A DNA stretch of 64,000 bases, taken from NCBI GenBank assembly GCA_963833375.1, contig CAWHXR010000007.1:385575-449574 (forward strand). The letters run 5' to 3'. A model generated the notes under the pieces. That model was given only the letters and a program-made list of their open reading frames with translations. It was not told the DNA's origin and searched no databases. A program made the translations under genes and the position numbers. Every line of letters begins with the position of its first letter. Position 1 is the first letter of the stretch. Origin of the DNA: DASUPK01 sp963833375. GTDB taxonomy: Bacteria > Actinomycetota > Thermoleophilia > Solirubrobacterales > 70-9. Positions 1 through 11,147 of this stretch are shown piece by piece.

Positions 1-1407
1 CTCCAGATCGGGAACCGTGTCGCGGTCTGCGTTGATGCAGAAGTGGAGCGTCCCGTCGTAGCTGAACACGGCGAGCCCGAGGGCGTGCTCGGCGGCTATC
101 GGGACCAACGGCCAGATCTCCTGGACCTTCGAGCCGAAGTAGTAGAGCGGCATCTGCGGCCCGGGGACGTTGGTGATCGTCACGTTGAAGAGGCGGGTCG
201 CGTACATCGAGCGAGCCATGAAGCTGTGGATCACGGGCGGCATGTGGCGCATGATGTCGATCAGCGTGGAGGAGCCGGTCGCCTGGGTGCTCGACTTGAG
301 GCCCTCGGCCTCCTCGATCTGGCGGTGATAACGGCGCTCCGGGTCCTTCTCGGCGACCGGGAGGTGCACGAAGAGCGAGGAGATCCGGTTGCCCATCGCG
401 AGGCGGTCTCCCGCGGTTCGGATGTTGACCGGCACCATCGCCCGCAGGCCCATCGCGGGCGGCTTCTCGTCGCGAGCCTCGAGCAGCCGGCGAAGTCCTC
501 CGGCGGTGGCGGCGAGGACGACGTCGTTGAGCGTCCCACCGAGCTGGTTCTTGATCTCCTTGAGCTCCTCGAGCTCGGCGCTGAGGACGGCGAGCCGGCG
601 ACCCGTCCCGATCGGCTGGTTGAGGCTGCTGTGCGGAGCCGCGATCAGCTCGTCGCGGACCAGGAGCTCCGCCAGCGCTCTCGAGCGATGCATCGCCTCC
701 CGGGCGCGGGATGGGTGGGCCGCGAGGCCGACGGCCGACTCCGCGGCGTGCAACCCGGACTGCGCCGCCTGGACGGCGGCGTTGCCCACCGAGAGGTATG
801 GCCTGGCGACGCGGGAGATCCGCCGTCGCCAGCGGGTCACCTCCGGCTTGGCGGGCGTAGAGGAGGCCGAGGGGCTTCCGCTCGACGCGCCGTCGCCGTC
901 CTGCGGCGAGACGCGCCGCTCCCGCTGCGTGTCGAGCAGCGTGGTCCCGATGTCGACGGAGCCGACCCCGTCGATCATGCAGTGGTGGGTCTTGGTGACC
1001 ATGGCCCAGCGTCCGTCGGCCAGCTCGAGCACGACGATCTCCCAGAGGGGCCTGGTGCGGTCCAGCCGCTCGGAGAAGTACTCCCCGGCCCACTCGACCA
1101 GCTGGTCGAACCCGGCGGGCGCCGGCAGCGCGGCCATGCGGACGTGGCGCTCGACGCGGAAGCCAGTGTGCTCCTCCCAGTTGGGCCAGCGGAAGCCGCC
1201 GGTCCGCGGGGTGGAGAGCCGGTGGGTGTAGCGCGGCAGGTCCGGAAGGCGGGCGAGGACGTCCTTCCGGATCTGGTCGATCGGCGGTGCCCCTCCATCC
1301 GGCTGCGGCTCGAGCACGACCACCGAGCCGATGTGCATGTGGGCGCTGAGGTCGGCCTCCTCGAGCTCGAGGAAGGTCGCGTCGAGGGCGCTGAGCTGGT
1401 CTTCCAT
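1..1407 (-). CDS. WS/DGAT-family wax ester synthase / diacylglycerol O-acyltransferase (3' end outside window)
   Basis: The frame stays open from the ATG at 1407 to base 1, giving 469 residues of a protein whose family is usually 450-480 aa, so only a short C-terminal piece is missing. The family's active-site motif HHxxxDG is present as HHCMIDG (His141-Gly147), followed later by the family motif NDVVLA; a PLW motif (TRPLWEIV) precedes it. Members esterify fatty alcohols or diacylglycerol with acyl-CoA at the membrane to make storage lipid. The start is fixed by GGAGG eight bases upstream. It begins 17 bp after the ppsA stop on the same strand, so the two are probably co-transcribed. Substrate preference cannot be read from sequence. 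Confidence 0.92.
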   Translation of the reverse strand, partial: MEDQLSALDATFLELEEADLSAHMHIGSVVVLEPQPDGGAPPIDQIRKDVLARLPDLPRYTHRLSTPRTGGFRWPNWEEHTGFRVERHVRMAALPAPAGFDQLVEWAGEYFSERLDRTRPLWEIVVLELADGRWAMVTKTHHCMIDGVGSVDIGTTLLDTQRERRVSPQDGDGASSGSPSASSTPAKPEVTRWRRRISRVARPYLSVGNAAVQAAQSGLHAAESAVGLAAHPSRAREAMHRSRALAELLVRDELIAAPHSSLNQPIGTGRRLAVLSAELEELKEIKNQLGGTLNDVVLAATAGGLRRLLEARDEKPPAMGLRAMVPVNIRTAGDRLAMGNRISSLFVHLPVAEKDPERRYHRQIEEAEGLKSSTQATGSSTLIDIMRHMPPVIHSFMARSMYATRLFNVTITNVPGPQMPLYYFGSKVQEIWPLVPIAAEHALGLAVFSYDGTLHFCINADRDTVPDLE

Positions 1408-1424
1408 GACCGCGCCCTCCTCTT

Positions 1425-3725
<2,301 letters not shown>

Positions 3726-4109
3726 TTGGATCCCCTTCTGGTCGGCTGGTGAGTACTTGCAATCTATGCCCGGCACGTGCCCGGTTCATCCGCGCCGTGC
3801 ACCGGTATCCCGGGTGGGGAGAACTACTGAGTCGGCCCGGTGCTCAACCCCGATGGGCCGCGGCTGGAGCGTTCGTAGCCTGACGTTCCCAACCGTATCG
3901 AGGGGAAGAAGGATGCTCAACATGAGTCGCGAGGAGAGAGCCCGGGTTTCGCTGCACCGGCTCGGGTCACGCCTGACTCACGCCCGAATCCCTACCATCC
4001 GGCCCGACCCTCCCCTGGATGATCTGCCTCCGGCGCCGAAGGGTGTGAAAGCATCTCGCGCCCTGCAGGGGAGGGGGACGTCAAATCTACGAAGGAGTTG
4101 AGCGCATCA
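3726..4109. other. Divergent intergenic region between ppsA and pckG
   Basis: This 384-bp stretch separates two divergent gluconeogenic genes and should hold both promoters. It contains a perfect 10-bp palindrome GGCACGTGCC at 3772-3781, about 47 bp upstream of the ppsA start codon. The only open frame across it has low-complexity sequence and no ribosome binding site, so I see no credible gene. No operator family can be named. Confidence 0.5.
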
Positions 4110-5915
4110 GTGAGTGAGACAACTGCCACAGAGGCATCGACCAAGCACGCGAAACTGCTCTCCTGGATCGAGGAGATGGCCGAGCTGACCCAGGCCGACT
4201 CGATCCACTGGTGCGACGGGTCCGCGGAGGAGTACGACGAGCTCTGCCAGACCCTGGTCGATGCCGGGACCTTCGAGAAGCTCTCCGACGCGAAGCGCCC
4301 CAACTCCTATCTCGCGCGCTCCGACCCCGACGACGTCGCCAGGGTCGAGGATCGCACCTTCATCTGCTCCGAGCGGGAGGAGGACGCCGGTCCGACGAAC
4401 AACTGGCACGCGCCCGAGGAGATGCGGGAGATCCTCACCGAACTCTTCGGCGGCTCGATGCAGGGCCGCACGATGTACGTGGTGCCCTTCTCAATGGGGC
4501 CGATCGGCTCGCCGGTGGCGCAGATCGGCGTCCAGGTGACCGACTCGGCCTACGTCGCAGCGTCCATGCGGATCATGACCCGGATGGGGGCCAAGGCCCT
4601 CGAGGCACTGGGCACCGAAGGCGATTTCGTCCCCTGCGTTCACTCGGTCGGCATGCCGCTCACGCACGGAGAGCACGACGTGCCCTGGCCGTGCAACGAG
4701 ACGAAGTACATCGTCCACTTCCCCGAGAGCCGCGAGATCTGGTCGTTCGGCTCGGGCTATGGCGGCAACGCCCTGCTCGGCAAGAAGTGCCTGGCTCTCC
4801 GAATCGCGTCCGTGGTGGCTCGGGACGAGGGCTGGATGGCCGAGCACATGCTGATCATCAAGCTGACCTCCCCGGAGGGCACCGTCAAACACCTCGCCGC
4901 CGCCTTCCCGTCGGCCTCGGGCAAGACCAACCTCGCGATGCTGCCGCCCAGCCTGCCCGGCTGGAAGGTCGAGACGATCGGCGACGACATCGCCTGGGTC
5001 CGCTTCGGCGAGGACGGCCGGCTCTATGCCGTCAATCCCGAGGCCGGTTTCTTCGGCGTCGCGCCCGGCACCGGCGTCAAGACCAATCCGAACGCGATGA
5101 AGACCGTCGAGGGCGACACGATCTTCACCAACGTCGCCAAGACCGACGAGGGCGACATCTGGTGGGAGGGCATGAGCGACGCTCCCGACCACCTGATCGA
5201 CTGGAAGGGCCGCGAGTGGACGCCGGACTCCGACGACCCCGCCGCCCATCCGAATTCGCGCTTCACGGCCTCGGTCATGAATTGCCCGACCTTCGACGCG
5301 GCCTGGGACGACCCGGCCGGCGTGCCGATCGACGCCTTCCTCTTCGGCGGGCGCCGCGCCACTGTCGTGCCGCTGGTCCACGAGGCATTCGACTGGGAGC
5401 ACGGCGTCTTCCTGGCGGCGACGATGTCGGTCGAGACGACCGCGGCCGCCTCGGGCGCCGTCGGTCAGCTCCGCTTCGATCCGATGGCGATGCTGCCCTT
5501 CTGCGGCTACAACATGGCCGACTACTTCAAGCACTGGCTGGAGATCGGCCGCAAGGGCGACGCGGCCAAGCTGCCGAAGATCTTCGTCGTCAACTGGTTC
5601 CGCAAGGACGACGACGGCAACTTCATTTGGCCCGGCTTCGGCGAGAACGTCCGGGTGCTGGAGTGGATCGTCCGCCGCACCGAGGGCGATGGCGAGGCGG
5701 CCGAGACGCCCATCGGGCTGGTGCCGCCCACGAGCGACATCAACACGGAGGGCCTCGAGATCTCCGACGAGGACATGGAGACCCTGCTCAAGGTCGATCC
5801 CGACGAGGTGCGCCAGCAGCTGCACCAGGTCGAGTCGCACCTGGCGCAGTTCGGCCACCGGCTGCCGGACGAGGTCCGGGGCCAGCTGAAGGCGTTGGAA
5901 GAGCGGCTCGGCTAG
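4110..5915 (+). CDS. pckG: Phosphoenolpyruvate carboxykinase (GTP)
   Basis: Catalyses oxaloacetate + GTP to PEP + CO2 + GDP in the cytoplasm. At 601 aa it matches the GTP-type family (about 600 aa) and not the ATP type. Visible motifs include the Mn/substrate region around GYGGNALLGKKC, the P-loop FPSASGKTNLAM, and NPEAGFFGVAPGT. GTP enzymes normally carry Cys in the P-loop (SACGKTN); here residue 270 is Ser, an unusual substitution at the hyper-reactive cysteine. I prefer the GTG at 4110 over the in-frame TTG at 4098 because the GAAGGAG box at 4091-4097 abuts the TTG and would be too close. Transcribed divergently from ppsA. Confidence 0.95.
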   Translation: MSETTATEASTKHAKLLSWIEEMAELTQADSIHWCDGSAEEYDELCQTLVDAGTFEKLSDAKRPNSYLARSDPDDVARVEDRTFICSEREEDAGPTNNWHAPEEMREILTELFGGSMQGRTMYVVPFSMGPIGSPVAQIGVQVTDSAYVAASMRIMTRMGAKALEALGTEGDFVPCVHSVGMPLTHGEHDVPWPCNETKYIVHFPESREIWSFGSGYGGNALLGKKCLALRIASVVARDEGWMAEHMLIIKLTSPEGTVKHLAAAFPSASGKTNLAMLPPSLPGWKVETIGDDIAWVRFGEDGRLYAVNPEAGFFGVAPGTGVKTNPNAMKTVEGDTIFTNVAKTDEGDIWWEGMSDAPDHLIDWKGREWTPDSDDPAAHPNSRFTASVMNCPTFDAAWDDPAGVPIDAFLFGGRRATVVPLVHEAFDWEHGVFLAATMSVETTAAASGAVGQLRFDPMAMLPFCGYNMADYFKHWLEIGRKGDAAKLPKIFVVNWFRKDDDGNFIWPGFGENVRVLEWIVRRTEGDGEAAETPIGLVPPTSDINTEGLEISDEDMETLLKVDPDEVRQQLHQVESHLAQFGHRLPDEVRGQLKALEERLG

Positions 5916-5922
5916 AGCCGCC

Positions 5923-7959
5923 CTACCGCCCTTTTCGCTTCCGGGCGGTCTTCTTCAGCTTCTTGCAGCCGCGCACCGGGTCGGTCTTGTCCCGGAACGC
6001 CTCGCCGCCGCCGCCGCCGCAGTTGACGGCGCGGTCGCGCTGTCCGTCCTGGGTCTCGAGGGTGTCGAAGCCGGCGTCGCCGAAGACGCTGTCGTTGCCG
6101 CCGCCCCCGTCGAGGTCATCGGCGCCGCCCATGCCGTGAAGCACGTCGTCGCCGCCACGGCCCAGGATCAGCGGGTCCTTGCCGCTGGTCCCGCTGAGGA
6201 TGTCGGGCCCGTCGCTGCCCTCCAGGATCTCGAGGTCGCTGCCGATGTGCGTCGGGCTGCAGTTGCCGCGCGCCGGATCCGTGGCCGTGCCGCCCAGCGC
6301 GGCCTGGACGCCGTTCTTGGGCGCGAACTTGTAGCGGGCGAATCCCGCGATGTCGAAGCCGGGACCGCCGTTGTAGTCGTGCCCCTGGCACGGGTCGTCG
6401 GTGACGAACTGATCGTTGCCTGCGCCTCCGTTGAGCTTGTCGCCGCCGGAGCCGAGCGCCAGCAGCGCGTCGCTGCCGTCGCCGCCGTTGAGCACGTCGC
6501 TCCCGGACTGGCCGCTGAAGAGGATGTCGTCAGCGGACGTCCCGTCGAGGACGTCGTTGCCGGGCCCGCCGTCCATCAGCGTCGTCATCGTCGACGGGTA
6601 GTTGCCACCCAGGCTGAGGTGGTCGTTGCCCGCATCGCCCCAGACGGTGATGAAGTCGAGCGGGGTCGATGGCGCCTGACAGGTGGCCCCGCCCGCGCCC
6701 AGCAGCGAGCAGGTGTTCGTCGAGGCCGGCAGCTTCGAGATGGCGGTGGCCGCCCGCGAAGTGACCGTATAGGTGGCGCCGGCAGCCGTGACGAGCAAGT
6801 CGTCGTTGCCGGCGCTCGTCTGGCCGAGCACGTAGAGACCGGGATCCGGCCCGCGTGGGTCGAGGTAGGCATAGGCGGTCGTCGGCCGAGGGTCCGAGGG
6901 GGTCTCGGGAAGGGCGCCGATTCCGCAGGCGATCGTCTTGTCCGCTGCGCTGCTGTCGCAGCTGTCGTTGCCGGGTCCCCCGTTGAGCTGGTCGGCGCCG
7001 GCGCCGCCGGTGATCTTGTCGTTCCCGGGTCCCCCGTCCAGGCCGTCGGTGCCGCCCGTGCCGCGAAGCGTGTCGTCGAAGGCGGAGCCAAGGACGTTCT
7101 CGACGCCGTTGGCCGTCTCGGTCCCGTCCGGGGTGATGATCGCCCCGCTGGCGAGATTGACGTCGACGCCGGTGGTCGTGTCCCAGGAGGGCGTGGTGTC
7201 GGCGTAGCTGATCGTGTCGGTGCCGTCCCCGCCGGAGTAGGCGTCGCCGTTGGGCCCGCCCCGCATCCAGTCGTCCCCGCTGCCGCCGCTCTCCTTGTCA
7301 CCGCCGTGGCCGCCGACCAGCAGGTCGTTTCCGCCGTCCCCGCTCATGTGATCGTCCAGCAGGTCCCCGTAGAGCCTGTCGTTGCCGTTGCCCCCGGACA
7401 TGTCCTCGCCGCCCGAGCCCCCGTGGATCTCGTCGTTGCCGTCGTCCCCGTTGATCGTGTCGCTGCCGTCATCGCCCATGATCAGGTCGTCGCCGGTGCC
7501 CCCGTGCAGGTTGTCGCGGTCGCTGCCGCCGTCGACGTGGTCGTTGCCGCTCCCGCCGTCCATCGTGTCCGCGCTGGGGCCGCCGGTCAGCTGATCGTTC
7601 CCGTCTTCGCCGAAGCTCGAATCCTTCCCCTTGATGTTGATGATCAAGTCGTCCCCCGAGCCGCCGTAGACGTGGTCGGTGCCCTTGCCCGCGAGGACGC
7701 GGTCGTTGCCGTCGCCAGCGCAGATCACGTCCGAGCCCTTGCCGGTGACGATGTAGTCGTTGCCGGCGCCGGCCACGACGACCTGGTTGCCGTGACCCTG
7801 GTGGGGAGCGACGTACTTGTTGTTGCCGCCACCGAGCACGACCGTCGCCTTCTTGCCGTGACAGGTCGGGCGAGCCTGCGCCATCACCGGGGTCAGCGCA
7901 AGGCCGAGAGCGGCCAGGCCCAGCAGGGTTGGAGCGATCGATGCGATTCGAAACCGCAC
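5923..7959 (-). CDS. Secreted RTX (hemolysin-type) calcium-binding repeat protein
   Basis: The 678-aa product starts with a signal peptide (basic start, hydrophobic core, MAQARP at about residue 30) and is then built from many glycine/aspartate nonapeptides of the GGxGxDxxx type, in blocks around residues 70-240, 290-340, 430-530 and 585-640. Such repeats form Ca-binding parallel beta rolls outside the cell. No protease, lipase or other catalytic domain is recognisable between the blocks. The C-terminus is basic (KKTARKRKGR). Ends 7 bp from the pckG stop (convergent). Two smaller RTX proteins occur at 20493 and 21295. Role (adhesion, surface layer or Ca sequestration) is unknown. Confidence 0.9.
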   Translation of the reverse strand: MRFRIASIAPTLLGLAALGLALTPVMAQARPTCHGKKATVVLGGGNNKYVAPHQGHGNQVVVAGAGNDYIVTGKGSDVICAGDGNDRVLAGKGTDHVYGGSGDDLIINIKGKDSSFGEDGNDQLTGGPSADTMDGGSGNDHVDGGSDRDNLHGGTGDDLIMGDDGSDTINGDDGNDEIHGGSGGEDMSGGNGNDRLYGDLLDDHMSGDGGNDLLVGGHGGDKESGGSGDDWMRGGPNGDAYSGGDGTDTISYADTTPSWDTTTGVDVNLASGAIITPDGTETANGVENVLGSAFDDTLRGTGGTDGLDGGPGNDKITGGAGADQLNGGPGNDSCDSSAADKTIACGIGALPETPSDPRPTTAYAYLDPRGPDPGLYVLGQTSAGNDDLLVTAAGATYTVTSRAATAISKLPASTNTCSLLGAGGATCQAPSTPLDFITVWGDAGNDHLSLGGNYPSTMTTLMDGGPGNDVLDGTSADDILFSGQSGSDVLNGGDGSDALLALGSGGDKLNGGAGNDQFVTDDPCQGHDYNGGPGFDIAGFARYKFAPKNGVQAALGGTATDPARGNCSPTHIGSDLEILEGSDGPDILSGTSGKDPLILGRGGDDVLHGMGGADDLDGGGGNDSVFGDAGFDTLETQDGQRDRAVNCGGGGGEAFRDKTDPVRGCKKLKKTARKRKGR

Positions 7960-8038
7960 TACTTCCCTATCGGGTGTGCGGACAGCGCGCCTAAATGCGC
8001 ACTATTGGGTACGCCCCGAGGCATAGAATCGCGGCGCG

Positions 8039-9400
8039 GTGGATGACACGGCCAAGTTCCAGCTCCCCGAGGAGGAGATCCCGACCAGCTGGGTGAACCT
8101 GCTGGCCGATCTTCCGGGCGACCCGCCACCGCCGCTCAGCCCGGCGACGGGCGAGCCGGCCGGCCCGGACGACCTCTCGCCGATCTTCCCGATGGGCCTG
8201 ATCGCGCAGGAGGTCTCGACCGACCCGGCCATCGAGATCCCCGAGGAGGTGCGGGACGTGTACCGGCTCTGGCGGCCGACGCCCCTGCTTCGCGCCAGGC
8301 GCCTGGAGCGCGAGCTCGATACCCCGGCGCACATCTATTACAAGTACGAGGGGGTCTCGCCCGCCGGGTCGCACAAGCCCAACACGGCGGTCGCGCAGGC
8401 CTTCTACAACCGCGAGGCCGGGATCAAGAAGATCTCGACCGAGACCGGCGCGGGCCAGTGGGGCTCCGCGATGTCGCTGGCGTGCCGGCTCTTCGGCCTG
8501 GAGTGCGAGGTCTTCATGGTCGGCATCTCCTACGACCAGAAGCCGTATCGCAAGGCGATGATCGAGACCTGGGGCGGCACCGTCCACCGCAGCCCCTCGG
8601 ATCTGACCGAGGCGGGGCGATCGCAGGCGTCCCACGAGTCGGGGAGCCTGGGGATCGCGATCTCCGAGGCGGTCGAGGTCGCGGTAGGCGCGGAGGACAC
8701 CAACTACTCGCTCGGCTCGGTGCTCAACCATGTCTGCCTGCATCAGACGGTGATCGGCCAGGAGTGCATCCGTCAGATGGAGATGGCCGGGGAGCCCCCC
8801 GACGTCGTCATCGGCTGCGTCGGCGGCGGTTCCAACTTCGCGGGGATCGCCTATCCGTTCCTGCGCCGGCGCCTCCGAGAGGGAACGGAGACGCGGTTCG
8901 TCGGCGCCGAGCCCGCGGCCTGCCCGACCCTCACCCGGGGCCGCTACGCCTACGACTTCGGTGACACCGTCGGGATGACGCCCCTGATGCCGATGTACAC
9001 GCTCGGGCACGACTTCGTCCCGCCGCCGGTGCACGCCGGGGGCCTGCGCTATCACGGCGACGCGCCGAGTCTCTGCGCGCTGGTCAAGGAGGGCCTGGTC
9101 GAGGCCAAGGCGATCGCCCAGACGGCGGCGTTCGACGCGGCAGTCCGCTTCGCCCGCTGCGAGGGGATCATCCCGGGGCCCGAGCCCGCCCACGCGATCC
9201 GCGCGGTGTTCGACGAGGCCGAGGCCGCCAAGCAGGCCGGGGAGGAGAGGGTGATCCTCTTCAACCTCTCGGGTCACGGCCACTTCGACATGTCCGCCTA
9301 CGCCGCGTACTTCGCCGGCGAGCTGGAGGACCTGGAGATGTCGGAGGACGAGCTGAACGCCGCGCTCGCGCGCCTCCCCGAGGCGCCGGCGCTCGCCTGA
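8039..9400 (+). CDS. trpB2: TrpB2-type tryptophan synthase beta-like PLP enzyme
   Basis: A PLP-dependent fold-type II enzyme of 453 aa. The PLP lysine lies in SHKPNTA (Lys113) and the phosphate-binding glycine run in CVGGGSNFAG. The long N-terminal extension and overall length fit the TrpB2 subgroup rather than the ~400-aa TrpB1 that pairs with TrpA. No trpA lies nearby, as is usual for TrpB2, which makes tryptophan from indole and serine on its own (known for the subgroup; activity here inferred). GTG start, divergent from the RTX gene by 79 bp. Confidence 0.9.
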   Translation: MDDTAKFQLPEEEIPTSWVNLLADLPGDPPPPLSPATGEPAGPDDLSPIFPMGLIAQEVSTDPAIEIPEEVRDVYRLWRPTPLLRARRLERELDTPAHIYYKYEGVSPAGSHKPNTAVAQAFYNREAGIKKISTETGAGQWGSAMSLACRLFGLECEVFMVGISYDQKPYRKAMIETWGGTVHRSPSDLTEAGRSQASHESGSLGIAISEAVEVAVGAEDTNYSLGSVLNHVCLHQTVIGQECIRQMEMAGEPPDVVIGCVGGGSNFAGIAYPFLRRRLREGTETRFVGAEPAACPTLTRGRYAYDFGDTVGMTPLMPMYTLGHDFVPPPVHAGGLRYHGDAPSLCALVKEGLVEAKAIAQTAAFDAAVRFARCEGIIPGPEPAHAIRAVFDEAEAAKQAGEERVILFNLSGHGHFDMSAYAAYFAGELEDLEMSEDELNAALARLPEAPALA

Positions 9401-9403
9401 AGC

Positions 9404-9505
9404 TCAGGCGACGGCGTACTCGCTGAGCTCCTTCCTGGTCGAGCGCGGGAAGACGACGCCCTCGTTGTATCTGACCCGGAGACGGTGCCGGAAGGGCTCG
9501 CTCAA
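9404..9505 (-). pseudogene. Remnant of a 4HBT-type acyl-CoA thioesterase
   Basis: A 33-codon frame overlaps the mcl stop codon (TTGA) and reads EPFRHRLRVRYNE followed by GVVF. This matches the start of hotdog 4HBT thioesterases, normally RVRYxECDxQGVVFNxxY, but the ECDxQ segment with the catalytic Asp region is deleted and the frame ends after about 15 more residues. It is on the same strand as, and translationally coupled in position to, the malyl-CoA lyase gene. Likely a decayed thioesterase; it is too short to fold as a hotdog domain. Moderate to low certainty. Confidence 0.4.
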
Positions 9506-10557
9506 GCCTTCATCTCGTAGGCCTCGGCCAGCTCCGGATCCTTCTTGGCGAGCATCTCCGCCAGGTTCACCATCACCTTGCACTGCTTCCAGGTGGCGTC
9601 GTCCTGCATCTTGCCGTCGATCATGTGGACGCCGGCGCCGTCCGGGATCGCCTCCAGCACCTTCTTGGCGAACTTGACCTCGTCCGCCGGCGGCGAGAAG
9701 ACCTTCTTCGCGATGTCGATCTGCACCGGGTGCAGCGACCAGGCGCCGACGCAGCCGAGCAGGAAGGCGGCGCGGAATTGGGTCTCACAGCCCTCGACGT
9801 CCTTGATGTCCCCGTACGGGCCGTAGAACGGCAGGATCCCGGCGGAGGTGCAGGCGTCGACCATGCGGGCGATGGAGTAGTGCCAGGGGTCCTGCTGCGC
9901 GGTCGGCCGCGGGGCCTCCGGGTTGTCGGGATCGGGATCCTCGATCACCCGGTAGGCCGGGTGGCCGCCGCCGACGCGGGTGGTCTTCATCCGGCGGAAG
10001 GCGGCGAGGTCGGCCGGCCCGAAGCTCATGCCCTGCATCCGCGGGCTCGCCGTCGCGATCTCCTCGAGGTTGACCACGCCGAGCGAGGTCTCGAGGATCG
10101 CGTGGATCAGCAGCGGGCGCTCGAGGTTCGCCTTGGCCTCGAGCTGGGCGAGCAGCCGGTCCACGTAGTGGATGTCCCAGGGGCCCTCGACCTTCGGGAC
10201 CATGATCACCTCGAGGGCCTCGCCGATCTCGGTGACGAGCTGCGTGATGTCGTCGAGGACCCAGGGGCTCTCGAGCGCGTTGACGCGAGTCCAGAGCTGC
10301 GTCTCCCCGAAGTCGACCTCCTTGCCGACCTCGATCAGCCCCTCGCGGGCCGGGATCTTCTTGTCGACCGGGACGGCGTCCTCGAGGTTGCCGAGCAGGA
10401 TGTCGGCCTGCTTGGCCATGTCGGGGACCTTGGCGCGCATCTTCTCGTTGGATGCGTCGAAGAAATGGATCATCCGCGAGGGCTTGAAGGGGATCTCGCG
10501 GGGCGGTTCGGGGGCGTCGATCGCCAGTGGCTTGTAGAAGTCTCTTGGGTTTCTCAT
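9502..10557 (-). CDS. mcl1: HpcH/HpaI-family CoA-ester lyase, malyl-CoA / beta-methylmalyl-CoA lyase type
   Basis: A 351-aa TIM-barrel lyase of the CitE/HpcH family. The layout (NLEDAVP near residue 57, MVPKVEGP, HAILETSLGVVNLEEIA with the metal-binding Glu, GILPFYGPYGD, and a C-terminal lid after WSLHPVQIDIA) is that of Mcl1 malyl-CoA lyases rather than the shorter (about 270 aa) CitE proteins. Such enzymes cleave beta-methylmalyl-CoA to glyoxylate and propionyl-CoA, and malyl-CoA to glyoxylate and acetyl-CoA, the closing step of the ethylmalonyl-CoA pathway. ccr, ecm, MaoC and acyl-CoA dehydrogenase genes within 14 kb support this role. Confidence 0.85.
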   Translation of the reverse strand: MRNPRDFYKPLAIDAPEPPREIPFKPSRMIHFFDASNEKMRAKVPDMAKQADILLGNLEDAVPVDKKIPAREGLIEVGKEVDFGETQLWTRVNALESPWVLDDITQLVTEIGEALEVIMVPKVEGPWDIHYVDRLLAQLEAKANLERPLLIHAILETSLGVVNLEEIATASPRMQGMSFGPADLAAFRRMKTTRVGGGHPAYRVIEDPDPDNPEAPRPTAQQDPWHYSIARMVDACTSAGILPFYGPYGDIKDVEGCETQFRAAFLLGCVGAWSLHPVQIDIAKKVFSPPADEVKFAKKVLEAIPDGAGVHMIDGKMQDDATWKQCKVMVNLAEMLAKKDPELAEAYEMKA

Positions 10558-10612
10558 GGGGGGAACGCTAGCTGGACCGGTCCGGATGACGCCGCGCGGA
10601 TAGCCTCAGCCC

Positions 10613-11059
10613 ATGGCGAAGGTCCGCGAAGCGCTTCCCGCCGAGGTCGAGAGGGTGCTCGGTATGTACGAGTGGCTCTTCACGCCCCCGGGCTCGGTCC
10701 CGCCCCGGTGGGACCCGGAGCACGCACGCTCTGCGATCGCGGATGCGATCGCCGACCCGGCCGCCGCGATCTTCGTGGCCGAACGCCGAAGCGAGCTACT
10801 CGGGCTCTGCACGGCGTACCTGGACATGAACTCGGTTCGCTTCGGTCCGCGCTGCTGGGTCGAGGACCTGGCGGTGAGCCCCAAGCACCGCTCGCAGGGG
10901 GTGGGGAAGGCCCTGCTGGACACGGCCAAGGATTGGGCGCGCCAACGGGGCGCCACCCATCTGGAGCTCGACAGCGCCGAGGTTCGCGGGGACGCGCACC
11001 GCTTCTACGAGCGCGAGGACCCCAGCTGGCGCTCGATCAGCTTCGCCTGGCAACTCTGA
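10613..11059 (+). CDS. GNAT-family N-acetyltransferase
   Basis: A 148-aa single-domain protein with the acetyl-CoA binding motif A (VEDLAVSPKHRSQGVGKALL, including the R/QxxGxG/A signature) and the later LELDSAEVRGDAHRFYER segment typical of GNAT motif B. Transfers an acetyl group to an unknown amine. Starts 55 bp from the divergent mcl1 gene. The substrate cannot be inferred from neighbours. Confidence 0.88.
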   Translation: MAKVREALPAEVERVLGMYEWLFTPPGSVPPRWDPEHARSAIADAIADPAAAIFVAERRSELLGLCTAYLDMNSVRFGPRCWVEDLAVSPKHRSQGVGKALLDTAKDWARQRGATHLELDSAEVRGDAHRFYEREDPSWRSISFAWQL

Positions 11060-11105
11060 GCCCTGGCCGAGCCCGACCTCCGGGGCAGCCTATTGCGAGC
11101 TGTTA

Positions 11106-11115
11106 CGATATATCG
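11106..11115. promoter_or_regulatory. Palindrome upstream of the PadR gene, candidate operator
   Basis: A perfect 10-bp palindrome CGATATATCG lies 32 bp before the PadR start codon, AT-rich within a GC-rich setting. PadR regulators commonly repress their own gene from a palindrome in this position, so autoregulation is the simplest reading. This is inference. Confidence 0.5.
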
Positions 11116-11147
11116 CGTTAGGTCATGACTACTCGAAAGGAATTCAG

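Noticed and set aside
3726..3776. Longer ppsA start 17 codons upstream
   Set aside because: The added residues are not family-like and AAGGGG is correctly placed for the ATG at 3725.
4211..6139. A 642-codon plus-strand frame overlapping pckG
   Set aside because: Arg/Gly-rich out-of-frame translation of the PEPCK gene.
5950..7760. Dense short DNA repeats, CRISPR-like at first sight
   Set aside because: They are the coding repeats of RTX nonapeptides, with 27-bp periodicity and no constant repeat/spacer structure.
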